Shown: positions 1 through 7,486 of the stretch, in pieces
How positions within the stretch are numbered: the first letter of the stretch is position 1
How the letters are laid out: each line of letters begins with the position of its first letter
Source of the DNA: Desulfobacteraceae bacterium 4572_89
GTDB lineage: Bacteria; Desulfobacterota; Desulfobacteria; Desulfobacterales; Desulfobacteraceae
Assembly (NCBI GenBank): GCA_002085465.1
Contig: NBML01000045.1
Span: 1 to 15,514 of the forward strand
Direction of reading: 5' to 3'
Length of the DNA: 15,514 nt
Notes under the pieces: model-generated
The model's input: only the letters and a program-made list of their open reading frames with translations
Databases searched by the model: none
What the model was told of the DNA's origin: nothing
Made by a program: the position numbers and the translations under genes

Positions 1-1
1 G

Positions 2-889
2 CCTGAATTGGCCTCCCGCATGCATATTGAGGCCATTGGTCCGGTTGTGGATGAAGCCGTAAAAAAGGCAGGAATTGACTTGGATGACATTGACGGAATC
101 GCTGCCACAAGAGGTCCTGGGCTTATAGGCGCCCTCCTTGTGGGATTTTCATTTGCCAAAGCCTTTGCCTGGGCCAGGAAAATCCCTCTGGCCGGGGTTA
201 ACCACCTTGAAGCACATATTTATTCCCTGCTTTTAATGGAGACTCCGCCAGAATATGACTTTATTGCCCTGGTGGTTTCCGGGGGACACACCAATATATA
301 TCACGTAACCTCCCCCCACACCTTTGAACTCATGGGTCAGACAAGGGACGATGCAGCTGGAGAAGCCTTTGACAAGGTATCAAAAATGCTGAATCTGGGA
401 TATCCGGGCGGACCTGTCATTGAAGCCCTGGCCAAAATACAAGATGTTGATACCATACTAACTCCAGATCCGATCAAATTTCCCAGGACCATGCTTGAAA
501 AAGATAGCTTTGATTTCAGCTTCAGCGGGCTAAAGTCTTCTGTTGCCAGGTATGTGCAAAATCATAAAATCCAAAGCCAGGAGGAAAAAGCCCAGGTTGC
601 CTGTTCTTTCCAGGCAGCTGTCATTGATGTCCTTACCTTTAAACTGATAAATGCCGCCAGGTTTAAAGGTTGTAAACGCATAGGTGTTTCAGGCGGTGTG
701 TCAGCTAACCAGACCTTTGTGGACAAATTAACAAAAGAAGCTGCCAGAGAGGGAATTCAGGTATTTGCACCTTCTCCTGATCTTTGTGGAGACAATGCAG
801 CAATGATTGCCGCCAGGGGCTTTACCATGATCCAGGAAGGCAATACCTGTAATCTGTCTCACGACGTGTTTTCCAGAACCAGAATTTAA
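2..889 (+). CDS. tsaD: tRNA N6-adenosine threonylcarbamoyltransferase TsaD (5' partial)
   Basis: This is the catalytic subunit that transfers the threonylcarbamoyl group to A37 of ANN-decoding tRNAs (t6A synthesis, in the cytoplasm with TsaB/TsaE). The frame is open to the window edge and begins PELASRMHIEAI, which is the family's internal PELASRxHxE segment, so the true start lies outside and roughly 40 N-terminal residues are missing. Counting from the TTG at 8 as residue 1, the metal-binding HLEAH is at 66-70, the glycine-rich VSGGHTN at 90-96, FSFSGLKSS and SGGVSAN follow, and the C-terminal metal ligand is D262 in GDNAAMIAARG. The rest of the enzyme is intact and ends normally at TAA 887-889. 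It converges with the minus-strand hydrolase gene. Identification is near certain from the ASKHA-fold motifs. Confidence 0.96.
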   Translation, partial: PELASRMHIEAIGPVVDEAVKKAGIDLDDIDGIAATRGPGLIGALLVGFSFAKAFAWARKIPLAGVNHLEAHIYSLLLMETPPEYDFIALVVSGGHTNIYHVTSPHTFELMGQTRDDAAGEAFDKVSKMLNLGYPGGPVIEALAKIQDVDTILTPDPIKFPRTMLEKDSFDFSFSGLKSSVARYVQNHKIQSQEEKAQVACSFQAAVIDVLTFKLINAARFKGCKRIGVSGGVSANQTFVDKLTKEAAREGIQVFAPSPDLCGDNAAMIAARGFTMIQEGNTCNLSHDVFSRTRI

Positions 890-984
890 TAGTACAGGAA
901 TTTGCATTTAGCCATTAGGTTTTATAGCTAACAGCTTACGACTACACGCGATAGCGCGCTAAATTTATTCATTGATACTTTGTT
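890..984. other. Convergent intergenic gap with short inverted arms
   Basis: This spacer lies between the ends of tsaD and the NagZ-like gene. It holds the 7-bp inverted arms ATTTAGC (906-912) and GCTAAAT (958-964), with a run of AGC/GCTAA-type words between them. No clear GC stem followed by a T-run was found, so I do not call a terminator. The AGCTAACAGCTTACGACTA stretch (925-943) looks like a degenerate copy of an intergenic repeat, but only one copy is in the window. Confidence 0.3.
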
Positions 985-1989
985 TCAGGCAGACAAATAC
1001 ATTTTTTTAAATCTAAGAATTCTGTCCATGGAATCATTTCCCATGGCAAACAAACTCTTATTGCTGCCAAGAAGACGAACCATTTCCTTCCATGCAATGC
1101 CTATATTAGGCCCTTTATGACAAATCAGGGCAATATCGATTCCTGATTTCAAAATCTGATCTACACAGGTTTTTATATCATGTCCAATGGCCTTCATATC
1201 CAGATCATCTGTCAGGATCAGTCCCTCATATCCCAATCCCCTCCTTAGAAGTTCCTGGACAATAAAAGGTGAAAGACTTGCCTGCCAAGTGTCATCCAGT
1301 CCTGGATAAGAAATATGGGATAGCATAATTCCAGCCACATCAACATCTTTTGCAGCCTCAAAGGGCTTCATATCGGTTGCCTTCAGGGTGTCCAGATCTA
1401 CATCCAGAATTGGCAGGAAAAAATGAGAATCCTTTATTGTCCTGCCTATTCCGGGAAAATGCTTGGCAACTGCCATGATTTTCTGGTCCTGCATGGTCTT
1501 GATCACAATTGAACCAAGGTCTGATACAATCTGTGCATCACCTGAAAAGGCCCTTTCTTTCATTATGCTGTCCACCCCTTTTGGAACCACATCCATTACA
1601 GGGGCCAGGTTCATATTAATTCCTGCTCCTGACAATTCCAGGGCTGTAATCCTTGCAAAATTTTCAGCATCAGACCTTGAGTTGATATAGGGGTTGCCGT
1701 TGAACCGGGTGAAGGGGTGCTTCAGTCTGTCTACCGTCCCTCCTTCCTGGTCAATGGAGATAAAAAGAGGGGGCAGACCACAGTCTGCTGCATGGGACTG
1801 GGCATCAGCACAGAGTCTGGCAATTTGATCAGGTGACTCTATATTGTATTTAAACAGAATAATTCCACCTGGTTTGATTTCCCGTATCATGGATTTCAAT
1901 TCATGATTCAAGGTGATACCTTCAAATCCAAGCATTAAGCGCTGGCCAGCCATCTGTTCCAATGTGAAATTTCTGGTAAATTTTTCCAT
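985..1989 (-). CDS. nagZ: Glycoside hydrolase family 3, NagZ-like beta-N-acetylhexosaminidase
   Basis: The 334-residue single-domain GH3 protein has the size and motif order of NagZ, the cytosolic enzyme that removes N-acetylglucosamine from anhydro-muropeptides during peptidoglycan recycling. IDQEGG is at 79-84, the substrate-binding lysine/histidine pair in KHFPG at 176-180, the mobile-loop acid/base dyad DSH at 187-189 (the NagZ signature), and the nucleophile aspartate in the DDLDM motif at 261-265. There is no signal peptide. The loop reads KHFPGIGRT where the family usually has KHFPGHGxT, while the DSH dyad is kept. The start at 1987-1989 is supported by an AAGGGGT ribosome site that overlaps the stop of the upstream histidine-rich gene; the 10-bp gap implies one transcript. 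A general GH3 beta-glucosidase is less likely because of the short length and the DSH motif. Confidence 0.87.
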   Translation of the reverse strand: MEKFTRNFTLEQMAGQRLMLGFEGITLNHELKSMIREIKPGGIILFKYNIESPDQIARLCADAQSHAADCGLPPLFISIDQEGGTVDRLKHPFTRFNGNPYINSRSDAENFARITALELSGAGINMNLAPVMDVVPKGVDSIMKERAFSGDAQIVSDLGSIVIKTMQDQKIMAVAKHFPGIGRTIKDSHFFLPILDVDLDTLKATDMKPFEAAKDVDVAGIMLSHISYPGLDDTWQASLSPFIVQELLRRGLGYEGLILTDDLDMKAIGHDIKTCVDQILKSGIDIALICHKGPNIGIAWKEMVRLLGSNKSLFAMGNDSMDRILRFKKMYLSA

Positions 1990-1999
1990 TAAAAAAAGT

Positions 2000-2296
2000 T
2001 TACCCCTTAACTTGCTTCAGGGCTTCTTCAAGTTTTTGTGTTACTTCCTGGGACAGGCTTCCGGCCTGTTCAAGAAAGGATGCCATATCAATCAAACCCG
2101 CGTCTTTTGCTTTTCCAGCCCAGGATAAATAATTATCTTTGTGGCTGTCATTATGGCCAATCCAGTGGGAAAGCAAGGTTGTAAGCTTTTGTTCCAGGGT
2201 CATTTCCTGGCCCTGTTCATGGGAATGTTCATGGCTATGTTCATGGGTGTGACTGTGACTATGGTCATGGTTATGGCTGTGTTCATGGTTTGTCAT
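2000..2296 (-). CDS. Small histidine-rich protein, putative metal binding
   Basis: The product is 98 residues and I cannot assign a named family. Residues 4-26 hold twelve histidines at every even position, alternating with E, S, N, D and T, which is a metal-sponge pattern (Ni, Zn, Co or Cu). From about residue 33 the protein is a predicted helical domain with a W/H/Y-rich motif, HWIGHNDSH at 44-52 followed by YLSWA at 56-60, and an amphipathic C-terminal helix. There is no signal peptide or membrane segment, so it is probably cytosolic. AAAGGAG in good spacing before the ATG at 2294-2296 supports the start. The gene is first in a two-gene unit with the NagZ-like hydrolase. A role in metal storage or delivery is inferred from composition only. 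Confidence 0.8.
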   Translation of the reverse strand: MTNHEHSHNHDHSHSHTHEHSHEHSHEQGQEMTLEQKLTTLLSHWIGHNDSHKDNYLSWAGKAKDAGLIDMASFLEQAGSLSQEVTQKLEEALKQVKG

Positions 2297-2340
2297 AAGA
2301 GACTCCTTTTAAGTGTTGTTTTAGACAAATAAATCCTGGT

Positions 2341-2346
2341 ATTATA
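2341..2346 (-). promoter_or_regulatory. Possible -10 box for the His-rich/nagZ unit
   Basis: On the minus strand these bases read TATAAT, a perfect -10 hexamer about 45 bp upstream of the ATG. No good -35 at 16-18 bp was found; the closest TTGGTA is 21 bp away. The call therefore rests on the -10 alone. Confidence 0.3.
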
Positions 2347-2458
2347 ATAAATATTTTTTGATTTTACTACCAATTCCTTGGTTTTGCAAAATGAGTCTCT
2401 TGATACTTCTGTTCCACGCAATTTTGCAAGTATTTTTATAGATTTCAGTTAACAACTA

Positions 2459-2487
2459 TTGTAAAGTACCAGAAGTATTGTTATTGA
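2459..2487 (+). promoter_or_regulatory. Possible sigma-70 promoter for the SH3 protein gene
   Basis: TTGTAA (2459-2464), a 17-bp spacer and TATTGA (2482-2487) lie 33 bp before the ATG at 2521. The spacing is right but both boxes are mediocre matches. Confidence 0.3.
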
Positions 2488-2520
2488 ACACAAAAAAACT
2501 TTTTGGAGGCAATATATAAT

Positions 2521-3243
2521 ATGAAAAAAATCTTCATCAATCTGGGAATTCTGGCAATGGTGTTTTCTTCATTTCCCACCTTTTCCCATGCCCGGACCGG
2601 CTATGTTTCTGATATGCTCATTTTGACGGTCAGGCAGGGTCCAGGCAAATCTTTTCCTGTGTTGCAAACTTTAAAAAGCAATACTCCCCTGGCCATTCTG
2701 GAGGAGGAGAAAGCATACTATAAAATTAAACTATCTTCGGGTGAAACAGGCTGGGTGGACAAACAATTTATTATGTTTGAAACCCCAAAGGCCATGATAA
2801 TTGAGAAATTAACCCAGGAAAAGAATGAGTTGGAAACAAGACTTGCCGCTATCTCTGCATCCTATGATCAACTCAATGCACAAATAAGTGCCCGGGGATC
2901 GGTGCAAAATAAAGAAACAACTGCCCTTGAAGCAGGGCATAAAGGGGCCATTGATAAAATTAAACTTCTTGAAGCCCGGTTAGCAGAAATCCAGAACAAT
3001 TATACAACTCTTAAAAATCAATCCAGCAATGTCAGTAAAATCGTGGAAAAGAATAAAATTCTTGAAGAAAAAAACAAACAATTGTCCAGTAAGATTGCAC
3101 AATTGGAAAATGAAACCAGCCGTTTTTTCAAGACAGGAATGATTAAATGGTTTCTTGCCGGAGTCGGCGTGCTTTTATTGGGATGGCTCATAGGTCAGAG
3201 TATTTCTTCAAATAAGAGGAGAAGCAGTTCACTGCTGGGGTAA
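2521..3243 (+). CDS. SH3-domain, coiled-coil, C-terminally anchored envelope protein (YgiM type)
   Basis: The 240-residue protein has four parts: an N-terminal signal peptide (MKK, hydrophobic core, cut after SHA near residue 24), a bacterial SH3 domain (about 25-82, with the typical V-R-GPG-F-V-L pattern and a GETGWV turn), a long coiled coil rich in E/K/Q/L (about 88-200), and a C-terminal membrane helix (about 208-226) followed by a basic tail. This order matches the TIGR04211 SH3-and-anchor family that includes E. coli YgiM. Such proteins sit in the cell envelope; their molecular role is not established. I start at ATG 2521 because GGAGG (2505-2509) precedes it and the signal peptide begins there; an upstream in-frame TTG at 2503 overlaps that ribosome site. 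The gene is 44 bp upstream of the damaged acyl-CoA ligase. Confidence 0.85.
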   Translation: MKKIFINLGILAMVFSSFPTFSHARTGYVSDMLILTVRQGPGKSFPVLQTLKSNTPLAILEEEKAYYKIKLSSGETGWVDKQFIMFETPKAMIIEKLTQEKNELETRLAAISASYDQLNAQISARGSVQNKETTALEAGHKGAIDKIKLLEARLAEIQNNYTTLKNQSSNVSKIVEKNKILEEKNKQLSSKIAQLENETSRFFKTGMIKWFLAGVGVLLLGWLIGQSISSNKRRSSSLLG

Positions 3244-3287
3244 TAGCTCCACAATGTATTTCTTTAATCACAAATTATGGAAAGGAG

Positions 3288-3389
3288 ATGAATTTGTCTG
3301 ATCAAAACATTTATTCAAAAAAAATATGGCAGAATTCCTATGAATCAGGTGTAAAGGCCAATCTAAAATTCCAGGATATCGAATGGTGA
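3288..3389 (+). pseudogene. N-terminal fragment of the acyl-CoA ligase gene
   Basis: A strong AAAGGAG (3281-3287) is followed by ATG 3288 or, with better spacing, TTG 3294. The reading frame encodes MSDQNIYSKKIWQNSYESG and then VKANLKFQDIEW before TGA at 3387-3389. The W-x-x-SY-x-x-GV-x-x-L pattern is the normal N-terminus of bacterial FadD-type long-chain acyl-CoA ligases. The following large ORF is in another frame and resumes at a point normally about 100 or more residues further into the same protein. The two pieces therefore look like one gene with an internal deletion and a frameshift. This fragment would give only a 31-33-residue peptide. Confidence 0.75.
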
Positions 3390-4654
3390 AACTCCGGGAA
3401 AAAACAAAAATAAAAACCATTGTTTATACTTCCATAGGTGATTATCTACCTTTTATTAAACGACTTTTATTTCCTTTGGTAGCCAAAAAGAAAGGTCTTG
3501 CAGCGGATGTTTCCCCTGCAAAAGATCTGTATAAATTCAAGGATATTATTGCCAAACATGAGCCCGATTACACCCAGGCTGACGTTGATATTGATGATGT
3601 GGCCATGTATCAGTATACCGGAGGTACAACGGGAGTGTCCAAGGGGGTAATGCTCACCCATAAAAATATTTCCTATCAGATCCAGCAGATAGAGGCATGG
3701 TTCCCAAAATTTGAAAAAGGTGCCGAAGTTATGCTGGGAGCTCTTCCAATTTTTCATGTGTTTGGCATGTCAGTGTCCATGAACTTTGCCATCCGCATGG
3801 GCTGGGCCAATGTCCTTGTTCCCAAACCCCAGCCTGAACCCCTGCTTGAAGCCATCAGCAAATTTAAGGTTACCTTTGCACCTCTGGTTCCCACCATGTA
3901 TATTGGAATGCTGGATCATCCGGCCATGGACCAGACAGATCTGACAAGTATCAAAGGTTGCTTTTCCGGCAGCGCTCCTCTGCCTTTGGATGTTATCAAC
4001 AATTTTCAGAAAAAAACAGGTTCCATTATCGTGGAAGGATTCGGACTGACAGAATCAACACCAGTCACCCATATCAATCCCTTTAACGGAATCAGGAAAC
4101 AGGGCAGTATAGGTATCCCCATTCCCAACACAGAATGTAAGATTGTAGATCTTGAGGACAATACTATAGAAATGCCCGTTGGCGAACCTGGCGAATTGCT
4201 CATGCGCGGTCCCCAGATCATGAAAGGATACCTGAACAAGGAAGAGGAGACAAAGAAAACCCTGACCGAGGACGGATTCCTGTGTACCGGGGACGTTGCA
4301 AAAATGGATGAAGACGGATACTTTTATATTGTTGACAGGATCAAAGATATGATTCTGTCCGGTGGATACAATGTTTATCCAAGGGATATTGATGAAGTTT
4401 TGTTCGAACATCCTAAAATCCTGGAAGCCTGTTGTATAGGCATTCCCCATGCCAAACGGGGAGAAGCTGTCAAGGCCTTTGTCATCCTCAAGGAAGATCA
4501 GGAAATGACCCAGCAGGAAGTAATAGACTATTGTGCCACAAAGCTTGCCAAGTACAAACTGCCCGTTGAAATTGAATTCAGGCAGGAACTTCCCAAATCC
4601 AATGTTGGTAAGATTTTAAGAAAAGATCTGCGGGCTGAGGAAGAGGCCAAATAA
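3383..4654 (+). CDS. Long-chain acyl-CoA ligase (AMP-binding), N-terminally truncated
   Basis: Family members activate fatty acids to acyl-CoA through an acyl-adenylate. The 423 residues contain the P-loop YTGGTTGVSKG (78-88), the LPIFHVFG segment (121-128), EGFGLTE (218-224), the LCTGD adenine/ribose-binding region (300-304), the hinge region DRIKDMILSGGYNVYP (318-333) and the C-terminal catalytic lysine K410 in NVGKILRKDLR. Full-length relatives are about 550-570 residues; the first 100-plus residues of the N-terminal subdomain are missing, apart from the small fragment just upstream in another frame. The ATG at 3383 overlaps that fragment's stop (ATGGTGA) and has AGGA 6 bp upstream, so a truncated product could be made by coupling. 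Catalytic motifs survive, but folding of the N-terminal subdomain is doubtful; I treat it as probably a pseudogene. Aconitase follows after 49 bp. Confidence 0.8.
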   Translation: MVKLREKTKIKTIVYTSIGDYLPFIKRLLFPLVAKKKGLAADVSPAKDLYKFKDIIAKHEPDYTQADVDIDDVAMYQYTGGTTGVSKGVMLTHKNISYQIQQIEAWFPKFEKGAEVMLGALPIFHVFGMSVSMNFAIRMGWANVLVPKPQPEPLLEAISKFKVTFAPLVPTMYIGMLDHPAMDQTDLTSIKGCFSGSAPLPLDVINNFQKKTGSIIVEGFGLTESTPVTHINPFNGIRKQGSIGIPIPNTECKIVDLEDNTIEMPVGEPGELLMRGPQIMKGYLNKEEETKKTLTEDGFLCTGDVAKMDEDGYFYIVDRIKDMILSGGYNVYPRDIDEVLFEHPKILEACCIGIPHAKRGEAVKAFVILKEDQEMTQQEVIDYCATKLAKYKLPVEIEFRQELPKSNVGKILRKDLRAEEEAK

Positions 4655-4703
4655 AATCCAGTCCAGATAGAATTAAGGGCCAGTTAAAATCCAGGAGAAA
4701 TAA

Positions 4704-7382
4704 ATGCCCAACCCCAGTTTACAACAAACTTTGTCATTCCAGAACAGGGATTTTATTATTCATAATATTCAATTGCTGAAAAAAAAAGGGATGCCAGGCA
4801 TAAATAACCTTCCCTTTACAGCTCGAATACTCATTGAGAACCTTGCAAGAAATATGGATAAAGGATTTGTTCAATGGGAAAACGTTGTTAAAGCAGCTAA
4901 ATTCTATGGAGCCAGGTCCCAGGATTCAACTCTAATTCCTTTTTATCCTTCTCGGGTCCTGATGCAGGATTTTACAGGAGTACCAGCTGTGGTGGATTTT
5001 GCCGCCATGCGGGATGCAGTACACGAGGCCGGCCTGGATCCCAGGAAAATTAATCCCCTGGTTCCTGTGGATCTTGTCATTGACCATTCCATTCAGGTGG
5101 ACCATTTTAAGGAAAAAAATTCTTTTGTTCTTAATGCTAAAAAAGAATATGAAAGAAATGCAGAACGTTATAAATTGTTGAAATGGGCCCAGAAAAATTT
5201 TGATAACTTCAGGGTAGTGCCACCTGAATCCGGTATCTGCCATCAGATCAACCTTGAATACCTGGCAACTGTTGTGGCTATCCGTGAAACCCCAGAGGGG
5301 ATTCTTGCTTTTCCCGATACTCTGGTGGGTACGGATTCCCATACCACCATGATAAATGCCCTGGGGGTTCTTGGCTGGGGCGTTGGCGGTATAGAGGCAG
5401 AAGCGGTGATGCTTGGACAGCCCTATTATATGAACCTGCCCGAAATCATTGGTGTTAACTTTATTGGCAAACCCAAAAAACAGATTACATCCACAGATAT
5501 TGCCCTTTATGTGACCAGCATATTAAGGAAAGAAAATGTGGTTGAAAAAATTGTTGAGTATACAGGTCCGGGCCTTAAGAACCTCACCCTTACTGACAGG
5601 GCCACCATTTCCAACATGTCCCCGGAATATGGTGCAACATCAGGTTTTTTTCCGGTTGATACCCAGACCCTTGACTATCTTACCAAAACCAACAGATCTG
5701 ATACAGCAGCACTGGTGGAAGCCTATTGCAAAACCTGCGGTTTATTCAACACCCATGACCGGGAACTTGTATTTTCTAAAATCATTGATGTGGACCTGTC
5801 TGTCATGGAAACCTCCATAGCTGGCCCCACAAGGCCCCAGGACAGGATTCCCCTGTCCAGAGTAAAAGAAAAAACCCTGGCAATATATGATCTTGGCATT
5901 CGTAAAGACATCCAGATAAATCAGGAAAACAAGGAAAACAAGAAGAATCGGGAGAACCAGGAACCGGCATTGACCAACGGCAGTATTGTCATTGCCGCAA
6001 TCACTTCCTGCACAAACACCTCAAATCCCTATACCATGATTGGTGCCGGACTTGTGGCAAAGAAAGCTGTTGAAAAAGGTCTTTCCATACCCTGGTACGT
6101 CAAGACCTCCCTCTCTCCCGGCTCCAGGGTTGTCCTGGATTATTTGAATGGATCCGGGCTGATGGAATACTTTGAAACCCTTGGTTTTAACAACACTGGA
6201 TTCGGCTGCATGACCTGTATTGGAAACAGCGGCCCTTTGGATCCTTATATTGAAGAGGCCATTAAATCCAAGGAACTGGATGCCATATCTGTATTGTCGG
6301 GAAATAGAAACTTTGAAGCAAGAATTCATCAGGAAGTTAAAGGCAACTTCCTCATGTCACCCATACTTGTGGTTATTTATGCCATTGCCGGCAGAATTGA
6401 CATTGATCTTCTTAAAGAACCCCTTGGATTTTCTCCTGACAACAATCCAATTTTCATGAAAGACATCTGGCCTGATCCCCAGGAGGTGAATCAATTTGTG
6501 GAAGCCTATGTACAGAAGCGTTTCTTTAAAGATCAATATGCCAATATTTTTAAAGGCGACACCCTCTGGCAGGAACTTGATGTTACAGAAAGTACAACAT
6601 TCAATTTTGATGAAGATTCAACTTATATCCGTAAACCTCCCTTTTTCAAAAATTTTTCCCCGGATATCAGGGAACTGGAAGATATTAAAAATGCAAAGGC
6701 TTTATTGGTCCTTGGAGACACTGTTACCACGGATCACATTTCCCCTGCCGGAGCGATTCCCGTGGGTTATCCAGCAGGCAGATACCTGATTGACAGCAAT
6801 ATAAAACCCTGGGAATTTAATTCCTACGGATCCAGGCGGGGAAACCATGAGGTAATGATGCGGGGCACATTTGCCAACATCAGGATCAAAAATGCCCTTG
6901 TAAAAGAAACAGGCGGCCTTACCATGAAATTTCCTGAGAAGGAACAGGGATATGTGTTTGATGCTGCTGAGAAATATCAGGCCCAGAAAATGGACCTCCT
7001 GGTTTTTGGAGGCAAAGAATATGGCACAGGATCTTCCAGGGACTGGGCAGCCAAAGGCACCTGCCTTTTGGGAGTAAAAGCCGTAATTGCCGAATCCTTT
7101 GAAAGAATCCATCGGTCTAACCTGGTGGGCATGGGGGTTTTGCCTCTGGTTTTCAAAAAAGACGATTCCTTTGAAAGTCTAAACCTTGAGGGAGATGAAA
7201 CCTTTGAAATTTCAGGGATAAAGGATATTCAGCCCAACAGCCTTTTAAATGTCAAGGCTAGTAAGGGTAATCAAGAACATATTTTTCAAGTTATTGTAAA
7301 GCTCAACACAAATATAGAGATGGATTACATTAAAAATAAAGGTATTTTACAATATGTTCTCAGAAATATGATAAAAGGATGA
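4704..7382 (+). CDS. acnA: Aconitate hydratase, AcnA type
   Basis: This [4Fe-4S] enzyme interconverts citrate and isocitrate in the TCA cycle. The 892-residue length matches AcnA/IRP-type aconitases (E. coli AcnA 891). Seen motifs: LMQDFTGVPAVVD (86-98), GTDSHTTM (209-216), cluster ligands C436 in SCTNTS and C502/C505 in GCMTCIGNSGP, then the linker and the swivel domain with GDTVTTDHISPAG (671-683), EFNSYGSRRGNHEVM (704-718) and the active-site serine loop YGTGSSRDWAAKG (773-785). All key residues are present. A low-complexity N/K/E run (405-420) sits in the variable linker before SCTNTS. CAGGAGAAATAA gives a good ribosome site before ATG 4704. Downstream malic enzyme and upstream ligase suggest a role in oxidising acetyl-CoA or supplying 2-oxoglutarate. 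Confidence 0.97.
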   Translation: MPNPSLQQTLSFQNRDFIIHNIQLLKKKGMPGINNLPFTARILIENLARNMDKGFVQWENVVKAAKFYGARSQDSTLIPFYPSRVLMQDFTGVPAVVDFAAMRDAVHEAGLDPRKINPLVPVDLVIDHSIQVDHFKEKNSFVLNAKKEYERNAERYKLLKWAQKNFDNFRVVPPESGICHQINLEYLATVVAIRETPEGILAFPDTLVGTDSHTTMINALGVLGWGVGGIEAEAVMLGQPYYMNLPEIIGVNFIGKPKKQITSTDIALYVTSILRKENVVEKIVEYTGPGLKNLTLTDRATISNMSPEYGATSGFFPVDTQTLDYLTKTNRSDTAALVEAYCKTCGLFNTHDRELVFSKIIDVDLSVMETSIAGPTRPQDRIPLSRVKEKTLAIYDLGIRKDIQINQENKENKKNRENQEPALTNGSIVIAAITSCTNTSNPYTMIGAGLVAKKAVEKGLSIPWYVKTSLSPGSRVVLDYLNGSGLMEYFETLGFNNTGFGCMTCIGNSGPLDPYIEEAIKSKELDAISVLSGNRNFEARIHQEVKGNFLMSPILVVIYAIAGRIDIDLLKEPLGFSPDNNPIFMKDIWPDPQEVNQFVEAYVQKRFFKDQYANIFKGDTLWQELDVTESTTFNFDEDSTYIRKPPFFKNFSPDIRELEDIKNAKALLVLGDTVTTDHISPAGAIPVGYPAGRYLIDSNIKPWEFNSYGSRRGNHEVMMRGTFANIRIKNALVKETGGLTMKFPEKEQGYVFDAAEKYQAQKMDLLVFGGKEYGTGSSRDWAAKGTCLLGVKAVIAESFERIHRSNLVGMGVLPLVFKKDDSFESLNLEGDETFEISGIKDIQPNSLLNVKASKGNQEHIFQVIVKLNTNIEMDYIKNKGILQYVLRNMIKG

Positions 7383-7486
7383 GTCCATTATTTTTTTAAC
7401 ATTTTTATTACTTTATGATAAGATAGAGATTGTTATATTTTATATGTTTTTAACATTATTTTAATATTAAAGGAATTTTTTCAATC

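Noticed and set aside
2216..2296. Short tandem CATG-rich repeats, considered as a CRISPR or satellite array
   Set aside because: Period and content are explained by alternating His codons in a coding region; no spacers.
2141..2332. Plus-strand ORF encoding a Met-rich hydrophobic 63-residue peptide opposite the His-rich gene
   Set aside because: The Met/Val pattern is simply the antisense reading of alternating CAT histidine codons; no ribosome site and no family match.
4055..4450. 131-residue minus-strand ORF inside the acyl-CoA ligase
   Set aside because: Antisense shadow of a clear AMP-binding coding region with no domain of its own.
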